Source of the DNA: Nitzschia sp. pyKryTriq1
Lineage: Eukaryota; Bacillariophyta; Bacillariophyceae; Bacillariales; Bacillariaceae
Direction: 5' to 3'
Length of the DNA: 64,000 bases
Assembly: GCA_956465555.1 (NCBI GenBank)
Contig: OY101118.1
Coordinates: forward strand, 2,935,751 to 2,999,750
Each line of letters starts with the position of its first letter. The stretch's first letter is position 1. Both the position numbers and the translations under genes were made by a program. Under the pieces are notes generated by a model, which worked only from the letters and a program-made list of their open reading frames with translations, ran no database searches and was not told where the DNA came from. This document shows, piece by piece, positions 60,974 through 64,000 of this stretch.

Positions 60974-63900
60974 ATGGGAACCATGACGACCAGTAGAAGT
61001 TGTACAAGTAGTAGTACGAGTAGTAATACACTACGTACTCGTGGTTTCTTTCTCGGGAGACGAATAGCCGGTTTTCTACTATTACAGCTTGTTATTCTTC
61101 TGCAGGAGAGTTTTCTAGCAACCGCGTGGATCAGTTCTCCCTCATCTACCACAACAAGCACATCAAGCGCATCAAGTACACGTGCAAGTGCAAGTACAAG
61201 TGCAACGCGTGCATCCAGTCGTCATCGTCGCCATGATCAATCGGCAGCGATCCTTGGTCGCAATGTCATTTTTACACGTCTTTCCGACGATTGCATCTCG
61301 GCCTTGTCTGCCGCACAGGAACAAGCGTCTCTTTTAAAGCCACATCAGAAGCAAGTCGACAATCCCTGCATGTTGGCAGGATTGTGCGAACATCCCTCTG
61401 CCAGCATCGAACCGACGCTCCAAGAATTTCATATTACACATGCCAAAATTCGAGATGTATTGGAATATTTGCAACCCAAGAAAGCTTCCTCCTCGAGCAG
61501 TGCTCCAAAATTGTCCGACTTTAAGAAAAAGACAGACGATGAAAAGGTCGAATTGCCACTGGCCGCCGATTTGCAGCAAACCTTGTTTGATGCCGGACAA
61601 ATTTCTTCCACCATGGGAGCATCTGCCATTGAACCTCATCATGTCTTTTTGGCGTTATTGAATTACAAAGAGGTCAATGGAGAAGCACAAGCCGCTACAC
61701 GATCGGACGATTGTCAAGCCATGGAGATTTTGTATCATTTGGATGCGACTCTAGAGGGAGAAGATATTTGCTTTTCGCTACTCCAAAACTTGTTGCTTCA
61801 ACAAAAAGAAGAAGAAGAAAGTGAATCTAAAAAGAAGGGTACTATTACTGCATCCTCTTCTGACGACGCTGGTGCTGGGACCAGTAAGAAATCTACAGCA
61901 TCATCATCATCATCATCCAAATCCTCCAACGAACCCATAATTTCGGGAACAGGTGCGGCCATGTCCGAGGCCAAGGAAAAGGCGCGCTCTCTCCTACAAG
62001 AGTGTGGCATTGACTTGACGCTAATGGCCAAGGAAGGACAGTTGGATAAAGTGCATGGTCGGGATGCCGAAATCCAAGCATGTTTCCAAACACTGGTAAG
62101 GCGCCGTAAGAATAATGTTTGTTTGATTGGTGAGGCAGGAGTTGGAAAAACATGCATTGTCGAACAGCTGGCACAGGTGCTGGTTTCGGATCAGTGTCCA
62201 CCCTTTTTGGAAGGTCATCGGATCATTTCCCTTGAAGTGGGAGCCTTGTTGGCAGGAACCAAGTTTCGAGGAGAATTTGAAGAGCGTCTTCGGACAATTA
62301 TTGAAATATTATCGAATTCTCGAACCAAGAGTATCCTCTTTATTGATGAAATTCACAACTTGGTCGGGGCTGGTGGAAATTCGGAAGGAAATATGGATGC
62401 TTCCAACATTTTGAAGCCGTATTTGGCGAGAGGTCAACTGCAAGTGATTGGAGCGACCACTATTACTGAATACAACCGATATATTGCCAAGGATGCAGCC
62501 CTGGAACGACGCTTTCAACCACTCTTGATTCGAGAACCAACGGTCGAAGAAACTGTGGATATCCTCAATGCGGTTCTACCCTTTTATCGAGGTCATCACA
62601 GGGTGGAGTATACCCCTTCCAGTGTGGAAGCTGCAGCACGTTTGTCGGATCGGTACATCAACGACCGATTTTTGCCGGACAAGGCCATCGATGTGTTGGA
62701 CGAAGCCGGAGCCATGGCGACGTTGACACGAAATCGATTTGATATTGAGCCTCCCACCGTGACCGATCAAAGCATTACCGATATCATTAGTCAGTGGACA
62801 AATATCCCGGTTGGAAAATTGGAAATGGATGAAATGGATCGATTGCAATTATTGGAAGAGAACTTGGGACGACGGGTCAAAGGGCAGGAGCGAGCGGTTC
62901 GAACCGTATCCAAGGCGATCCGTCGGGCTCGCACCGGGATTCGTAATCCTCGACGACCAGTGGCGAGCTTTTTGTTTTGTGGACCCACTGGAACAGGTAC
63001 GTCGGAATAATATGAGGCTATGCGAGGACGAAATGATCGTCTTGACAGTGAAGAAAAAGAAAATGCATGACACTGATTATTTCTTGTGGTTGCTGTCTTA
63101 CAATATCTTTTAGGCAAAACGGAGCTCTGCAAGGCTCTGGCGGATACCTACTATGGATCGGAGCGTAATTTGATTCGAATTGATATGTCGGAATACATGG
63201 AAAAGTCATCGATCACTCGCCTTACTGGCCCTCCACCAGGACTGGTGGGATACGAAGAAGGGGGGCAATTGACCGAAGCCGTTCGGCGGAACCCGCACAG
63301 TGTCGTCTTGTTGGATGAGCTTGAAAAGGCTCACGGCGATGTCTTGAATTTATTGCTCCAAGTTTTGGAAGATGGAATCCTGACAGATGGCAAGGGTCGA
63401 ACGATATCTTTCAAGAATTCCGTACTAATCATGACCTCCAACATTGGAAGCAAAAGAATCTTGGACCTCGTTCAAAAGCATGAACAAGGTCAAGACAAAA
63501 AGTTAGAACGTAGTGGGAAGGAAAACTCTTTGTCTTCCTCCGACAGCACTCCTGCTGCGATCGATGCAGCATTACAGCAGGTCCAACGTATCGAGTACAA
63601 AAAGTTGGCGGGTGTCGTCAAGGGGGAACTCGAAAAGGTTATGAAGCCAGAATTTCTCAATCGAATCGATGATATTGTGGTATTCCAGCCCTTGACAGCC
63701 AACGAATTATCTTTGATTGCCTTGATCATGGTAGTAGACATTACTGCCCGTGCCAAGATGGAAAAGGATATCAACGTTCATGTCTCGGGCGAACTGCTGG
63801 AGACCATGGTTCAAGAGGGGAGTGGGGCCGCCAGTCAATTTGGAGCCAGACCGATGCGACGAGCAATTCAACGGATCTTGGAAGATGCGATCAGCGATGC

Positions 63901-64000
63901 TGTTGTCAAGAACTTTTTGATGGAAGGGGATGTGGCAACCTTTGGCAAGAAAGAAGTGGCAGTGAATGGCTCGACAAAAGGTAGTACCGAGCCATTGGTC
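60974..64000 (+). CDS. Hsp100/Clp AAA+ chaperone, plastid-type presequence, 3' end outside the window
   Basis: Exons 60974-62996 and 63114 to the window end, with a 117-bp intron that splits the second Walker A. 970 residues are visible with no stop. The frame upstream starts only with TTG, so 60974 is the first ATG. A hydrophobic N-terminus (FLLLQLVILLQESFLATA followed by WISS) and a Ser/Thr-rich stretch indicate plastid routing. A Clp N-domain follows. D1 has Walker A GEAGVGKT (386-393), pore loop GTKFRGEFEERL and Walker B D458-E459. D2 has GPTGTGKT (670-677), GPPPGLVGYEEGGQLTEAVR and VVLLDELEKAH. Only a few residues link D1 to the D2 lead-in ISQWTNIPVGKLE, so the coiled-coil M-domain of ClpB and even the short one of ClpC appear absent. 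Confidence 0.92.

Overview
This is nuclear DNA from a photosynthetic stramenopile, most likely a pennate diatom. Three kinds of evidence support that. Several proteins begin with a signal peptide followed by an ASAFAP-like plastid motif (TruA-like synthase at 48.0 kb, methyltransferase at 28.3 kb, a protein at 49.4 kb, Clp ATPase at 61 kb). Several domains are ones I associate with diatom proteomes (DUF6824, a Cys/His domain, a TPR-PDK1-like-phosphoesterase fusion). Genes are compact, with short GT-AG introns of about 90-210 bp. Species assignment is inference. No rRNA, tRNA, CRISPR array or intact mobile element was recognised.

Layout. 1-6.6 kb: Mpv17/PMP22-like protein, a multipass membrane protein, and an ABM-domain membrane protein. 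6.5-10 kb: two tandem MgtC/SapB-like genes in a 1.7-kb duplication whose trailing part runs into the promoter of XPB (10-12.4 kb). 13 kb: a short two-exon SmG gene. 13.9-20.1 kb: two low-complexity-rich minus-strand proteins, each with a compact conserved C-terminal domain. 20.8-31.4 kb: ApaH-like phosphatase, PX-BAR sorting nexin, beta'-COP, a plastid-type methyltransferase and GnT-I (MGAT1). 31.5-34 kb: an AT-richer, gene-poor island with an unknown ORF and a diverged repeat array. 34-37.4 kb: a copine and, divergent from it, a DsbA/FrnE-like oxidoreductase whose first active-site Cys codon is TGA, a probable selenoprotein. 38.7-47.4 kb: an unknown protein, then two homologous DUF6824 genes in convergent orientation around a RAD51 paralog. 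48-64 kb: TruA-like synthase, a plastid-type protein, a TPR/kinase/phosphoesterase fusion, a Derlin with a possible periplastidal presequence, AMMECR1, a DUF4442 protein, a SnoaL-like protein and an Hsp100/Clp ATPase cut by the window end.

Most genes are monocistronic housekeeping genes of secretion and membrane traffic (beta'-COP, sorting nexin, Derlin, GnT-I, copine), gene expression (XPB, SmG, TruA-like) and plastid proteostasis (Clp). Intergenic DNA is rich in GTACCGGTAC-type palindromic words, CTAGTAG words and TYYAC pentanucleotide microsatellites. The observations most worth following are the UxxC selenoprotein, the excess of replacement changes between the MgtC tandem copies, the repeat array at 32.7-33.5 kb, and the writer/eraser kinase-phosphoesterase fusion.
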